Assembly: GCA_033485155.1 (NCBI GenBank)
Contig: JAWQJJ010000001.1
Coordinates: forward strand, 545,448-609,447
Length of the DNA stretch: 64,000 bases
Reading direction: 5' to 3'
Origin: Methanomassiliicoccus sp.
Lineage (GTDB): Archaea; Thermoplasmatota; Thermoplasmata; Methanomassiliicoccales; Methanomassiliicoccaceae
Part shown: positions 51,647 to 61,079 of the stretch, piece after piece
Layout of the letters: each line of letters starts with the position of its first letter
Position numbering within the stretch: position 1 is the stretch's first letter
Position numbers and translations under genes: made by a program
The notes under the pieces: model-generated
Told to the model about the DNA's origin: nothing
Seen by the model: the letters and a program-made list of their open reading frames with translations, nothing else
Database searches by the model: none

Positions 51647-53059
51647 ATGAGCGAGCACCGCGGGACGGATGCGACAGAGGTCCATCACCGACTAACTATC
51701 ATCGTGATCATTGCTACGCTCATCTCCGCGGTCGGAGGCATACTTTTCGGTTTCGACACCGGAGTCATTTCCGGCGCCATCCTCTTCCTGCAACAGGAGT
51801 GGCATCTTACCACGGGAGAGGAATCGATTGCCACCAGCTCGGTCCTCATCGGAGCGATCGTCGGGGCCATCCTCGGCGGGTACATGGCCGACCGGTTCGG
51901 TCGAAAGATCTCAGTCATCATCGGGTCGGTCATGTTCATCGTTGGCACGCTGATCGTCGTGGTCTCCGACGGTCTCACCGTGTTCGTGCCAGGCCGGATC
52001 CTTATCGGCATGGCCATCGGGCTTGCCTCGTTCATCGTCCCCATGTACATCTCCGAGCTCGCCCCCAGGCGCATCAGGGGGGCCTTGGTATCATTCAACC
52101 AGCTGTTCGTCACCGCCGGCATCCTGATATCCTACGCCGTGAACAACTACTTCTCCGCCACCGGGGACTGGCAGGCCATGTTCGCCGTCGGGTTGATCCC
52201 CGGCGTCATCCTCCTGGTGGGCATGGCCTTCATGCCGTTCAGCCCCCGGTGGCTCGTATACAAGGGAAGGAACGACCAGGCCAAGAAGGTGCTGCAGCGG
52301 GTGCACGGGACCCAGGATGTGCAAGGGGAGATTAACCAGATCGAGAAGGAGATCAAGGTCGAGACCAAGGGGCTCAAGGCCCTTCTGGCTAACTTCGTTA
52401 GGTATCCGCTCATCATCGGAGTGGGCCTCGCCATCTTTCAGCAGATCACCGGGGTCAATACCATCATCTACTACGCCCCCACCATATTCCAATATGCGGG
52501 TTTCGGATCAGCCTCGGCCTCCATCGCCGCCACCACCGGGGTGGGGGTCGCCAACTTCCTGGTTACCGTCCTCGCGGTCCTGATCGTGGACCGTGTAGGC
52601 CGCCGGCCCTTGCTTCTCATCGGCATCGCCGGCATGGTCATCTCCCTGGTCGTCCTGGGGGCGGGGTTCGCCCTCAGCTCGGGTACGACCGGGGGAACGG
52701 TCGGGACGGTCACCGCCCTCAGTCTCATCGCCTACATCTCATTCTTCGCCATCGGCCTGGGGCCGGTCTTCTGGCTACTGATATCCGAGATATTTCCTCT
52801 GGAAGTGAGGGGAACGGCCATGAGCGTGGCCACCGTGGCCAACTGGGGTGCCAACTTCATCATAACGCTTACCTTCCTCCACCTCGTGGAGCTGCTGGGG
52901 CAGTCGGGTACCTTCTGGCTATTCGCCGCGATCGGAGTCGTCTCCTTCATCTTCGCCTGGCGGCTCACGCCCGAGACCAAGGGGCTGAGCCTGGAACGCA
53001 TCGAGGAACACTTCAAGAAGGGCGGGCACCCCCGTGACCTTAGGCCGCCCCGGCCGTGA
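51647..53059 (+). CDS. MFS sugar transporter (sugar porter family)
   Basis: This 470-residue, 12-helix transporter has sugar porter signatures: GGILFGFDTGVISGA, GGYMADRFGRK, PMYISELAPRRIRGALVS, FSPRWLVYKGR in the loop, QQITGVNTIIYYAPTIF and PETKG near the end (RLTPETKGLSLERIEEHF). It should import hexoses or related sugars by proton or facilitated transport. It lies tail-to-tail with a GH15 glucoamylase, 25 bp apart, suggesting a shared role in glucan or sugar storage. Sugar uptake is unusual for a methylotrophic methanogen. Confidence 0.92.
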   Translation: MSEHRGTDATEVHHRLTIIVIIATLISAVGGILFGFDTGVISGAILFLQQEWHLTTGEESIATSSVLIGAIVGAILGGYMADRFGRKISVIIGSVMFIVGTLIVVVSDGLTVFVPGRILIGMAIGLASFIVPMYISELAPRRIRGALVSFNQLFVTAGILISYAVNNYFSATGDWQAMFAVGLIPGVILLVGMAFMPFSPRWLVYKGRNDQAKKVLQRVHGTQDVQGEINQIEKEIKVETKGLKALLANFVRYPLIIGVGLAIFQQITGVNTIIYYAPTIFQYAGFGSASASIAATTGVGVANFLVTVLAVLIVDRVGRRPLLLIGIAGMVISLVVLGAGFALSSGTTGGTVGTVTALSLIAYISFFAIGLGPVFWLLISEIFPLEVRGTAMSVATVANWGANFIITLTFLHLVELLGQSGTFWLFAAIGVVSFIFAWRLTPETKGLSLERIEEHFKKGGHPRDLRPPRP

Positions 53060-53083
53060 GTTGGTCACGGGTAGCTTTCCGCG

Positions 53084-54982
53084 TCATTGCCGCGGTTCAG
53101 TGAACATGACTGAGCGATGGCCCCCCACGATCGGCCCGCACACCCCGAACTCACCGTTCATCATCGGCTGCCAGCATCCCTGCTCCACCTCGCCCAGCCC
53201 AGCCAGGTATGCGAAGTTGATCGCTGTATGAATCACGCCCAGGTGCGAGAACGCCTGGGGGAAGTTACCGAGCTGCTCCCCCGTCCGGGGGTCCAGCTCC
53301 TCGGCGAACAGGCCCAGCGGGCTCGCCCTCGACAGCAAACGATCGTAGATCCTCCGGGCCTCCTCCAAGCGGTTGGCCAGGAGCAGGGCGCTCACGAGCC
53401 AGAAGGTACACAGAGTAAAGGTGGCCTCCTTGCCCGAGAGGCCCTCGGGAGCGTTGTTATACCGATAACAGAGGTCGTCGACCACCAGGTGCTCCATCGT
53501 TGCGTCGAGGGTCGAGAGCATGCGGGGGTCCGTGCCGTCGATGAACCCTATGACTGGGAGCATCAGGTTGGCTGCGTCCAGATACTCGTCCTCGAAGGAT
53601 TGCTTGAAGGCGTGGAGCTTATCGCTCCATCCCCGAGTCATGATGGCTTCGCGGATCGCCTCCTTCTCTCCCTTCCATCGATCAAAGTTTCCTTCGAATC
53701 CCAGGGATTCGCAGATCTGGATGCCCCGGTCGAGGGCGAACCACAGCATCGCCTTTCCATAGACGAAGTTGCGCCGTCCGCCCCGCACCTCCCAGATGCC
53801 GTTCTCCGGCATCTTCCAGTTGTCGCATATCCATTCAAGTCCCCTCTTCAGCCTCTCCCCGTCCTCGAATGGTTTGAACAAACCCAGGCGCCACACGAAG
53901 TACGCGGCCCCATACAGCTCCCCCAGCACGTCCAGCTGCAGCTGGTCGGCGGCCTCGTTGCCAATGCGCACCGGCTTCGAGTCCCTATACCCCCGCAGGT
54001 GCTCCAGCACCTCTTCCTCGGTCCGTCCATGGGGGACGATGGGATAGAGTATCTTGAGGTCTCCAACGGTCGCCCGGTACACCCAGCTGGTGTAGTGCTC
54101 GACGAAATCGGAGTAGCCGGCACGGACCAGGCTGAGAAGGGAATAGGAAGCGTCACGGAGCCAGGTATAACGATAGTCCCAGTTGCGCTCGCCACCTATC
54201 TCCTCGGGCAAAGAGGTCGTCGGCGCGGCGACGATGGCCCCGGACGGTGCATAGGTCATCAGCTGCATGATCAGGGCGGAGCGCACGACCATATCACGGT
54301 ACGGTCCGTTGTAGGTGCACTTGTCCGCCCAGGCCACCCAATAGTTCTGGGTCGAATGAAGGGAAGAGTAGATGGAACCCAATGGGCTCTGGTCGATGTC
54401 GCTGGCCAGGGTGAAGTAGAACTGCTCTCCCGGGCGCACCATGAAGGTCTGGGCGAGGGACCGGTCCTCCTCGTCCACCAGCCAGCCCACCGGCCCCGTC
54501 AATATGAAGTTGTCGATCGACGTCTCGTTCCCCCTAAGATCGATGGCGCACTTATCCCGGGCGTAGTTAGGTCTGGGTCGACAGAGGCTCGTCGTCTCCA
54601 CGTTCCCCTCCAGCCCCCTGACCACTCGGATCAGCTTGCCCGGAGGGCCACCCTCCATCTCCTGCTCGGCCCAGGACATGTCCATGAAGTCGAGCACAGC
54701 TATCTTTCCCCGCGGGCCCACGAAGAAAGTCTCGAGGATGTTGGTATCCTTCAGGTAGCGGTGATAGCTTTTAAACTCGGAGGTCGGCTGGATGGACCAG
54801 CTTCCACCCAGCTGTGGGTCCAAGATCTTGGCGAAGATGGACGGAGAGTCGAAGCGGGGCCAGCACAGCCAATCGATCGACCCAGCGCTGTTTACCAGGG
54901 CGGCCGTATGCCTGTTGCCGATAAGCCCATAATCTTCGATCGGTCGATAGTCATCGGTGGTCGAACTTGTCAGCGGAATCAC
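53084..54982 (-). CDS. Glycoside hydrolase family 15 (glucoamylase/trehalase-like)
   Basis: A 632-residue GH15 enzyme: N-terminal beta-sandwich with IEDYGLIGNRHTAALVNSAGSIDWLCWPRFDSPSIFA, and an alpha/alpha toroid with RNWDYRYTWLRDASYSLLSL, GIWEVRGGRRNFVYGKAMLWFALDRGI (catalytic Glu region) and ATFTLCTFWLVSALL. It should release glucose from alpha-glucans or trehalose. There is no signal peptide, so it acts on internal reserves such as glycogen or trehalose. The GTG start has a GGAG only two bases upstream; the true start may lie nearby. It converges with the sugar transporter. Confidence 0.92.
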   Translation of the reverse strand: MIPLTSSTTDDYRPIEDYGLIGNRHTAALVNSAGSIDWLCWPRFDSPSIFAKILDPQLGGSWSIQPTSEFKSYHRYLKDTNILETFFVGPRGKIAVLDFMDMSWAEQEMEGGPPGKLIRVVRGLEGNVETTSLCRPRPNYARDKCAIDLRGNETSIDNFILTGPVGWLVDEEDRSLAQTFMVRPGEQFYFTLASDIDQSPLGSIYSSLHSTQNYWVAWADKCTYNGPYRDMVVRSALIMQLMTYAPSGAIVAAPTTSLPEEIGGERNWDYRYTWLRDASYSLLSLVRAGYSDFVEHYTSWVYRATVGDLKILYPIVPHGRTEEEVLEHLRGYRDSKPVRIGNEAADQLQLDVLGELYGAAYFVWRLGLFKPFEDGERLKRGLEWICDNWKMPENGIWEVRGGRRNFVYGKAMLWFALDRGIQICESLGFEGNFDRWKGEKEAIREAIMTRGWSDKLHAFKQSFEDEYLDAANLMLPVIGFIDGTDPRMLSTLDATMEHLVVDDLCYRYNNAPEGLSGKEATFTLCTFWLVSALLLANRLEEARRIYDRLLSRASPLGLFAEELDPRTGEQLGNFPQAFSHLGVIHTAINFAYLAGLGEVEQGCWQPMMNGEFGVCGPIVGGHRSVMFTEPRQ

Positions 54983-55149
54983 GTCTCCTTTTTACCAGCC
55001 AACATAGCTCGACTATGATGATTCGGGATGGCCGGTCGACGTGTGTTGCTAGGAGTCACTATATACACGTTTCAGCCAGTGGCGGCGGTAGGGCCCTCTC
55101 TCCGCCACGATCGGATACATTGACTAAAGGATAGCGATGGGCCTCTGGC

Positions 55150-55971
55150 TCACGGCCGACCGTTCAGGATATCGGTCACTTCGGCGACCTCCCTAGGATA
55201 GGACTTGGTCAGCCTCTTTTTCTTTAAATTTTCCTTGACGATCCATCTGATATCCGGGTCGGAGGTATGGGCGATTCGGTCGATGTACCTGAAACCCTCA
55301 CCCGGGCACTCGCTGACCACGACGCTGAGGGAGTAGCCCAATGCCTGTCGCAACGTCCTGAACCCCTCATCCTTCCGGTTCCCGGACCTTTGGACCTCTG
55401 CGATTGCCCCCTTGTGCAGGTCGAGGGCTCTTCGGGCCAGCTCCGGATCCTTTAACAGGGCCGGTTCGGCGACGCCCGCCATCGCCGCCCTCATCCTGAG
55501 CCACTCCCCGCTCTTAATCCAGCTTTCGAGCTCGGTCATCACTGCCCGACCATCCTTCGCGATCATGCGCTGAAGGCCCATAGCCACCGCCTCCCGTGTC
55601 CTCCATCGAGGGTCGTCCGCCATCTTCCTGAGGAGAGCGAAGGCCTTCTCGTCCAATCCCTCCTGAGCCGACGCAATAGCTCCGATGGCCACCGTGCCGC
55701 AGAAAGGCACCATCTCCATCGGGTCGTTCACCGGAGCAGCCTCCGGGGGGATCGCAGCCATGTCGGCGGCGAGCTTCCAGATCTTGATGGGCTCCTTGAT
55801 AGACATCTCGCCCGCCAGGTCGGCGAAGGCTTCGGCCATCTCCAGGTTGCCGCGCGGACCTGGCAGGTTGCTATTGGAGGCCAGGTAGTTCACGATCGTC
55901 CTGTCGTCGCCGGCCAGATAATCCAGAATGCTCTCCCTTATCTCGGACTTGTAAGTTACCTTCCTATTCAT
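55150..55971 (-). CDS. HEAT-repeat / DNA alkylation-repair-like protein
   Basis: A 273-residue all-helical protein with HEAT-type repeats: DDPRWRTREAVAMGLQRMIAKDG, KSGEWLRMRAAMAGVAEPALLKDPE, SDPDIRWIVKENLKKKRLTKSY. The RxREAxxxGL and DIRWIVKENLKK segments resemble AlkD-type proteins, but glycosylase residues are not certain. The ATG at 55971 has GAGGG directly upstream; open frames from 55998 and 55995 are possible. It is a single gene. Confidence 0.7.
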   Translation of the reverse strand: MNRKVTYKSEIRESILDYLAGDDRTIVNYLASNSNLPGPRGNLEMAEAFADLAGEMSIKEPIKIWKLAADMAAIPPEAAPVNDPMEMVPFCGTVAIGAIASAQEGLDEKAFALLRKMADDPRWRTREAVAMGLQRMIAKDGRAVMTELESWIKSGEWLRMRAAMAGVAEPALLKDPELARRALDLHKGAIAEVQRSGNRKDEGFRTLRQALGYSLSVVVSECPGEGFRYIDRIAHTSDPDIRWIVKENLKKKRLTKSYPREVAEVTDILNGRP

Positions 55972-56581
55972 CGCATCCCTCGTCGGGCCGATCATCAAGA
56001 ACTTATGTCCAGATAAATTCTCGCGAACGCATCTGACGGTCGGTGCGTGCTTGTTATGGGTTCCTCAGACACCCTGACGGTTCGACCTCATCATCGCTTC
56101 CTACCGGTGATGTCCATGCTGATGATCATTACCGAGCTAACCTTGCCACTCCTCCTCTTATTGGTTCAACCGTGATGACGAACTCCTGTTGGTCAGGATG
56201 TCGATGGTATCCTTTCCGACGAATTCCATCTCAGTCTTGTTGATCACCTCGGACGTCGCGGCCTCTCCGGTCCTCGAGGAGATGAGGCCCTACTTCAAGG
56301 ACATGCGACCATCCCCCAGGGCGCCTGAGATCGTTACTTTGGCGGATGGCCGATGTGGTTAGGTGGATATTTAAATTCACGATCGACCCGCCGATGGAGG
56401 CAATGCATCGCCCTAACTGGCTCCTTCCGGACCGGAAGCAGGATACTTACATTAATTTCAAGAAATGATGCTCCTCTCGTTTCTTTAGGATAATAAACCT
56501 TAATAGCCACCGGCTACGGTAATAGATGGGGGAACCCAGTTCGCTGGCGGGGTCGGCGGGTTCTTGGAGGTGCGGGGTAAG
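55972..56581 (+). other. Intergenic region with a possible relic ORF and promoter
   Basis: About 610 bp with no full gene. A 54-codon frame at 56198-56362 (MSMVSFPTNSISVLLITSDV and on) has protein-like codon use (PVLEEMRPYFKDM) and may be a gene remnant. GGATATTTAAATTC at 56366-56379 is a good TATA for the downstream DUF1638 gene and would give a leader of about 180 nt. The rest shows stops in all frames. Confidence 0.4.
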
Positions 56582-57226
56582 TTGAGGATCGCCATCATCG
56601 CCTGTGACCACTTCAAACGGGAGCTGGAAGCACTTACCGAAGGGGACGGCGACTTCGTTCTCCATGAGTATTTGGAATATCATTTGCACGAGAATCCTAA
56701 GGCCCTGAGAGAAACAGTCATAGATCGGATCGATTCGCTGGAAGGTAAGGTTGACGCCGTCCTCCTGGGCTATGGTACCTGCGGATCGCTTAAGGGCGTC
56801 GAGGACCGGGTGAAGGTACCAACGGTTATGTTCAAGGCTGACGATTGCATCGCCGTGTACCTCACCCAGGAGGTGTACGATCGAGAGAAGGAGAATGTGC
56901 CCCTGACCTACTATTCGACCCCATATTTCTCGGAGATGGACATGGAATGGCACCACGAGGACTGGAATAGGAAGATGGGCATGGACCTTGAGGATGAGAT
57001 GTTTCATTCCATGTTTACCAAGCTCTTCGATGGCTACTCCCGGAGCATCTATGTGCATACCATCGGGGAACGGGAGTGCTTCGAGAGGAAGGCCAAGAAG
57101 TTCGCGGACGAGCTGTCGTTGCGCTTCGAGTCCCGGGACGGGACGCTGACAGTGATGAGGGAGGCCATAGAGCAGGTGAAAGAGCTTGCCCGCCAGACGA
57201 TCGGCAGTAAGGAGGCCGTGGAATGA
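56582..57226 (+). CDS. DUF1638 domain protein
   Basis: This 214-residue protein matches the DUF1638 pattern: RIAIIACDHFKREL, then VDAVLLGYGTCGSLKGV with a conserved cysteine, VPTVMFKADDCIAVYL and a YYSTPYFSEMDMEW stretch. DUF1638 genes commonly sit beside corrinoid protein and methyltransferase genes in methanogens and acetogens; their role is unknown. The TTG at 56582 is chosen because GGAGG lies 11 nt upstream and the family begins at this strand; other open starts are 56564 and 56570. A B12-binding gene follows. Confidence 0.8.
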   Translation: MRIAIIACDHFKRELEALTEGDGDFVLHEYLEYHLHENPKALRETVIDRIDSLEGKVDAVLLGYGTCGSLKGVEDRVKVPTVMFKADDCIAVYLTQEVYDREKENVPLTYYSTPYFSEMDMEWHHEDWNRKMGMDLEDEMFHSMFTKLFDGYSRSIYVHTIGERECFERKAKKFADELSLRFESRDGTLTVMREAIEQVKELARQTIGSKEAVE

Positions 57227-57338
57227 TGGTCCACTATGTGTTGGAGGAGCGGGAGGCATATTGCAGTTCAAGGGGGCATACCTCTCGGAAGGGCGAGAGA
57301 GCGGAACGAACGGTTATGAGGACGATGGAGGTGGGGAT

Positions 57339-58373
57339 ATGAAAGACCCGTATGGACTGATAGATGACTTGGCGGCAGGGGTAATGGACGACCACCAGAA
57401 GGCTCGGCCGGAGGTCTTCGCCTCCTACAAGGGTGATGCGAACGACCCCTGGTTGGAGGAGACCAAAAAACAGCTGACGTTCCTATTCGACGCCGCGGTC
57501 ATGGACTCCCCCCAGCTGTTCATCAATTACATCAGCTGGGCCAAGGTAGTGCTCAAGCACACCGGGGCCCCCTCTGACCTTCTCTACGAAAAACTGCAGC
57601 ACATGCGCGAGCGATGCCGGTCGGAGCTCGAAGGCCCGTTCGCTGCCAAGGTCGATCACATCCTCCAGTCGACGCTGGAAAGATTTCCGACCATGCCTGA
57701 GTCCGCCCCCCGGTACATTGATGAGAACGAGGAGATGGGCAAGGTCGCCCTGACCTACCTGGAAAATGTTCTCCAAGGCGACCGGAGCAAGGCCGAGGAG
57801 ACGATCCGGCAGGCCCTGGCCCGAGGGTTGCCGTTCAAGGACCTGTACCTAAACGTCTTCCAGCGGACGCAGTATGAGCTGGGGAGGCGATGGCAGGAGG
57901 GACTGATCAGCGTGGCCCAGGAGCACCTGGTGACCGAGGTGACCCTTCAGCTCATGGCCCAGCTCTACGCCGAGATGTGCCCCCGGAAGGTGGGAAAGGG
58001 ATCCATCGTGGTCACTTGCGTGGGCAATGAGATGCACGAGGTCGGCGCCAGGATGGTCGCCGATTTCCTGGAGGTCGACGGTTGGGCCGTCAGCTTCCTC
58101 GGCGCTAACACGCCGCATCCGGACGTCGTATCGATAACCAAGCAGAGGCAAGCCAAATTCCTTCTGGTCTCCGCGACTATGGCCTATAACGTGAGGCGAG
58201 TGAGGGGCCTCATACGGTTCGTGAGGGGAGATCCCGAACTCGGCGACATCAAGATCGTCGTGGGAGGGTACCCCTTCAACAACGTGGAGGGGCTGTGGAA
58301 AGCCATCGGGGCGGACGGTTTTGCCTCGGACGCCCTGGAAGCCGTACAGGTCGTCAACGACCTGGCGAAATGA
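57339..58373 (+). CDS. Cobalamin (B12)-binding domain protein
   Basis: A 344-residue protein. The N-terminal region (about 1-130) is helical and unassigned, about 130-215 is a B12-binding cap (ALTYLENVLQGDRSKAEETIRQALARG; NVFQRTQYELGRRWQEGLISVAQEH), and the Rossmann domain follows. The base-on-type motif is NEMHEVGA (E-x-H-x-x-G), as in the CarH/AerR group rather than the DxHxxG of MtaC. Thus it may sense or carry cobalamin rather than move methyl groups. The start at 57339 has GGAGGTGG upstream. It is paired with the DUF1638 gene, 112 bp away. Confidence 0.85.
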   Translation: MKDPYGLIDDLAAGVMDDHQKARPEVFASYKGDANDPWLEETKKQLTFLFDAAVMDSPQLFINYISWAKVVLKHTGAPSDLLYEKLQHMRERCRSELEGPFAAKVDHILQSTLERFPTMPESAPRYIDENEEMGKVALTYLENVLQGDRSKAEETIRQALARGLPFKDLYLNVFQRTQYELGRRWQEGLISVAQEHLVTEVTLQLMAQLYAEMCPRKVGKGSIVVTCVGNEMHEVGARMVADFLEVDGWAVSFLGANTPHPDVVSITKQRQAKFLLVSATMAYNVRRVRGLIRFVRGDPELGDIKIVVGGYPFNNVEGLWKAIGADGFASDALEAVQVVNDLAK

Positions 58374-58431
58374 GGCGGGCCATGGCCACTAGGTCACACG
58401 TGTGAGCGATAGCACCGCGGCGAGAGGGCGG

Positions 58432-60303
58432 TCAGTGTCTCTTTCTCCCCTTCCAAATTGCCACCAGCGCGATCGCTCCGATCCCGAGCAGGGCGACCAG
58501 AGGTAGAACGATAGGATCGAGACCGCCGTTCGGAGCATCGGCGGTAACAGCATCGATCTTCAGATCGCCCATCTCCTGCACCTGACCCGCGGTGACGTTA
58601 ACGGCCATGGTCCTCACCACGAACCCCTGGGCGGTTATGGTCATAGTATAATTGCCAGGAGCAAGGGCGGTGAACTTAAAGTGCCCACCGGCATCTGTAA
58701 TCATCACATCGCCGTTGCTCAGGGCCACCGTGGCATTGGAGATTGCGTTGCCCCCTTGATCGCGCACCGTGCCGGAAATGCTCCCCATATCATTCACTGT
58801 AGTGAACGACCACTCCACGCTGAACGCTTGACCTCCCACTTTGGTGCCGGTCACATTGACCGTGTAGGTCTGACCCGGATCTAGAGAAGGGGACGTCGAA
58901 GTCGCGACCTCGCCGTTCCAGGACAGCGTGGCCGGAACACCGTTCACCGAGATGTGGACCGAAGCGTGGGTCACCGTCTCATTGAACGACACGACGACCG
59001 TGCTGTTGAGCAACGCCCCCGGACCGATCGGCGACACGCTCATCGCCGGGGCTCCCGGGGCAACGATGAAAGTGACCGAGCCCTCCTCCGAGTTACCGGC
59101 GTTGTCCGTCGCCCTGACCTTTGCGGTGTGCGTACCGGCGGTCAGCCCGCTGAGGGAGCGGGAAGCTCCCTGCACCCTGATCCATGCCCCATCGTCCACG
59201 CTGACCTCCGTCCGCGCGATGCCGGAGCCATGGTCGGTGGCGGCCCAGTTCAGGGACAAGGTACTTTCATTATGGACCGTTCCCCCGACCGGAGAGGTGA
59301 TGGCCAGGGTTGGCGGGGTGGCGTCGACGACGATCGACGCATCGGCAACAGCCTTCATCGTTTCACCGTGAGCGGAATTGCCTGCGATGGTGAAGATCTG
59401 GTACTGCCCGTCACTGGGAGCCATGAATGTGATGGGCGCGCTGCCGAAAAGGCCATCGGGATGCCCGTTGTCAGTGTACAGATTCCATCCTCCGTTCCCG
59501 GTACGGTAGTAAAGGGAGAGATGGTCCGCGTTGGTCCAGGTCGCTGGCACCTGTACGGTCCGGCTGCTGTAGTATGCGCTCATGCTGCCGATCTTTGAGA
59601 ATGGTGAGGCGGAGACGACGCTGCCTGTGGTGACAGTCACATCATCGATAAGCGCCCCGGGATAGTGGCCGCTGGATGAAGAACTTGACTTGAACTCCCA
59701 CTCCATCCATACCGTCCCAGCCGGCAGGGAGACCGTGGCCATCTGCCAGCCGTTGCTGTCGGCCGAGGGTTGCTTCCAGACCATTGTCGTAGTGGCCCCG
59801 TTATTGGCGTTGACGCATAGGTAGTCGGTCAGATCACCGGTGTAACTGGCGTCCTGGGTCTTAGCCCAGTACCAGAATGTCAAAGTCATCCCGTCATAAC
59901 TCGCAGCATTGGACGGTGTGAGCCGTACCCACGAGTCCATACCCGGGTCGGGGTAGCCATTCACGAGGTTATCGGCCCCATTGTTGGAGTTCGTTCCCAA
60001 CTTGGCACAGTACAGGGCGGACTGGGTGGAGTGGGCGGTGATGTTGATGCCCGACCCGGTGGAGAGTATCCCCAGCCAGGAAGAGTTGGCCCGGCACCAC
60101 AGGTCATCGACATGGCCTGCGGCATAGTCCCCGCGGGACCACCCTATCGGTTCCCAGGCGGTGATGAAGAATCCCACCCCCTCAAAATCGGTCGAGAACA
60201 CCGTCGCCGGGGAGGAGGCGCTGCTTTGGCCGACCGGCACGATTACAACGAGCAAAATTGCGGCCACAAGGGCCGTGCAGGGGAGTACCCAGATGCGTCC
60301 CAC
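58432..60303 (-). CDS. Large surface-anchored protein with Ig-like and carboxypeptidase-regulatory-like domains
   Basis: The 623-residue secreted protein has an N-terminal signal (VLPCTALVAAILLVVIVPVGQSSAS), a beta-jelly-roll region with W/G-rich repeats (about 40-230), bacterial-Ig-like domains (SPVGGTVHNESTLSLNWAATD; ...GLTAGTHTAKVRATDNAGNSEEGS; about 330-410), a further Ig-like domain, a carboxypeptidase-regulatory-like domain (SISGTVRDQGGNAISNATV... GNYTMTITAQGF; about 500-590), and a C-terminal helix IVLPLVALLGIGAIALVAIW with KGRKRH anchor. It is likely an adhesin or cell-envelope protein. The TATA on the reverse strand (TTGTATATAT) lies about 25-30 nt before the start. Confidence 0.85.
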   Translation of the reverse strand: MGRIWVLPCTALVAAILLVVIVPVGQSSASSPATVFSTDFEGVGFFITAWEPIGWSRGDYAAGHVDDLWCRANSSWLGILSTGSGINITAHSTQSALYCAKLGTNSNNGADNLVNGYPDPGMDSWVRLTPSNAASYDGMTLTFWYWAKTQDASYTGDLTDYLCVNANNGATTTMVWKQPSADSNGWQMATVSLPAGTVWMEWEFKSSSSSSGHYPGALIDDVTVTTGSVVSASPFSKIGSMSAYYSSRTVQVPATWTNADHLSLYYRTGNGGWNLYTDNGHPDGLFGSAPITFMAPSDGQYQIFTIAGNSAHGETMKAVADASIVVDATPPTLAITSPVGGTVHNESTLSLNWAATDHGSGIARTEVSVDDGAWIRVQGASRSLSGLTAGTHTAKVRATDNAGNSEEGSVTFIVAPGAPAMSVSPIGPGALLNSTVVVSFNETVTHASVHISVNGVPATLSWNGEVATSTSPSLDPGQTYTVNVTGTKVGGQAFSVEWSFTTVNDMGSISGTVRDQGGNAISNATVALSNGDVMITDAGGHFKFTALAPGNYTMTITAQGFVVRTMAVNVTAGQVQEMGDLKIDAVTADAPNGGLDPIVLPLVALLGIGAIALVAIWKGRKRH

Positions 60304-60425
60304 AGGGGGAAGAGTAAGATCGAGGATATATACAATTAGTTTTTGTTAATACGAGAACACGTTATCGGGCCACAGCAGAACGACTCGTCGTACAGGGGCC
60401 AACGTTCCACGCTGTGCCCGATTCA

Positions 60426-60474
60426 AGTACGGGACGGTGCCTCGATGAATAGATCGAGGCCTCTGACCCGTACT
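60426..60474. repeat. Two-stem inverted-repeat element
   Basis: Outer arms AGTACGGG (60426-60433) and CCCGTACT (60467-60474) enclose inner arms GCCTCGAT (60439-60446) and ATCGAGGC (60453-60460) with a GAATAG loop. Both 8-bp stems are perfect. A T-run (CTTTTTTC) follows at about 60494. It could be a small structured RNA, an operator or a complex terminator; no homologue is known to me. Confidence 0.6.
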
Positions 60475-60584
60475 AACGATGGGCAACGTAGACCCTCTTT
60501 TTTCAACATAACGGAAGATGGAATGAATTCCTTAATAACCCCCGTTCGAATAATTTCTGCTGGTAATGGTAGGAGGTGAAGACG

Positions 60585-61001
60585 GTGCCGATGGCAAAGT
60601 TATTGGTCTGCGTGGATGGGTCACAGTATTCCGAGGAGGCGGTGAGGTATGCCGTGGGCATAGCCAGGGAACATGACTCAACGATCAACCTGATGTTCGT
60701 TTGGACGCCGCCAGCCTCGGCCGGACAGGAGATGGATATTCCCTTAGAGGTGCCCGATCAGGAGGTGGCCCGTCTGAGGGGAGCGGAGAGAATCCTGGAT
60801 GAAGCAGGGTTGAAGCATCAGCTCGTGTTGGCCATGGGTAATCCGGCGGATGAGATATTGAGCGAATCGGCGAAGGGATACGACCTGGCGATCATGGGTA
60901 GCAGAGGCCTAGGGAGCGTGAACCGATTCGTCCTCGGGAGCGTGACCAGTAAAGTATCACGCAGCATCAAGATACCCCTTTTAATCATTCCACCCAAGTG
61001 A
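60585..61001 (+). CDS. Universal stress protein (UspA family)
   Basis: A 138-residue UspA-like protein: KLLVCVDGSQYSEEAVRYAV at the start, GNPADEILSESAKGYDLAIMGSRG, and the ATP-binding motif GSRGLGSVNRFVLGSVTSKV with the G-2x-G-9x-G-S spacing. The GTG at 60585 is 6-7 nt after AGGAGGTG; the ATG two codons later (60591) is an equally plausible start. It is probably ATP-binding and stress-related. It lies downstream of the inverted-repeat element. Confidence 0.87.
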   Translation: MPMAKLLVCVDGSQYSEEAVRYAVGIAREHDSTINLMFVWTPPASAGQEMDIPLEVPDQEVARLRGAERILDEAGLKHQLVLAMGNPADEILSESAKGYDLAIMGSRGLGSVNRFVLGSVTSKVSRSIKIPLLIIPPK

Positions 61002-61079
61002 AGCGGCATCAAAGAATAGCATGATCTGAGGGTTACTTCGGCTTCGATCATCATCGAGCCATTGAACGATGGTATCAGC

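Noticed and set aside
53117..55018. A 633-codon open frame opposite the GH15 gene
   Set aside because: It is the antisense of a clear glucoamylase in high-GC DNA, has no family motifs and is His/Gln/Arg-rich in the way of shadow frames.
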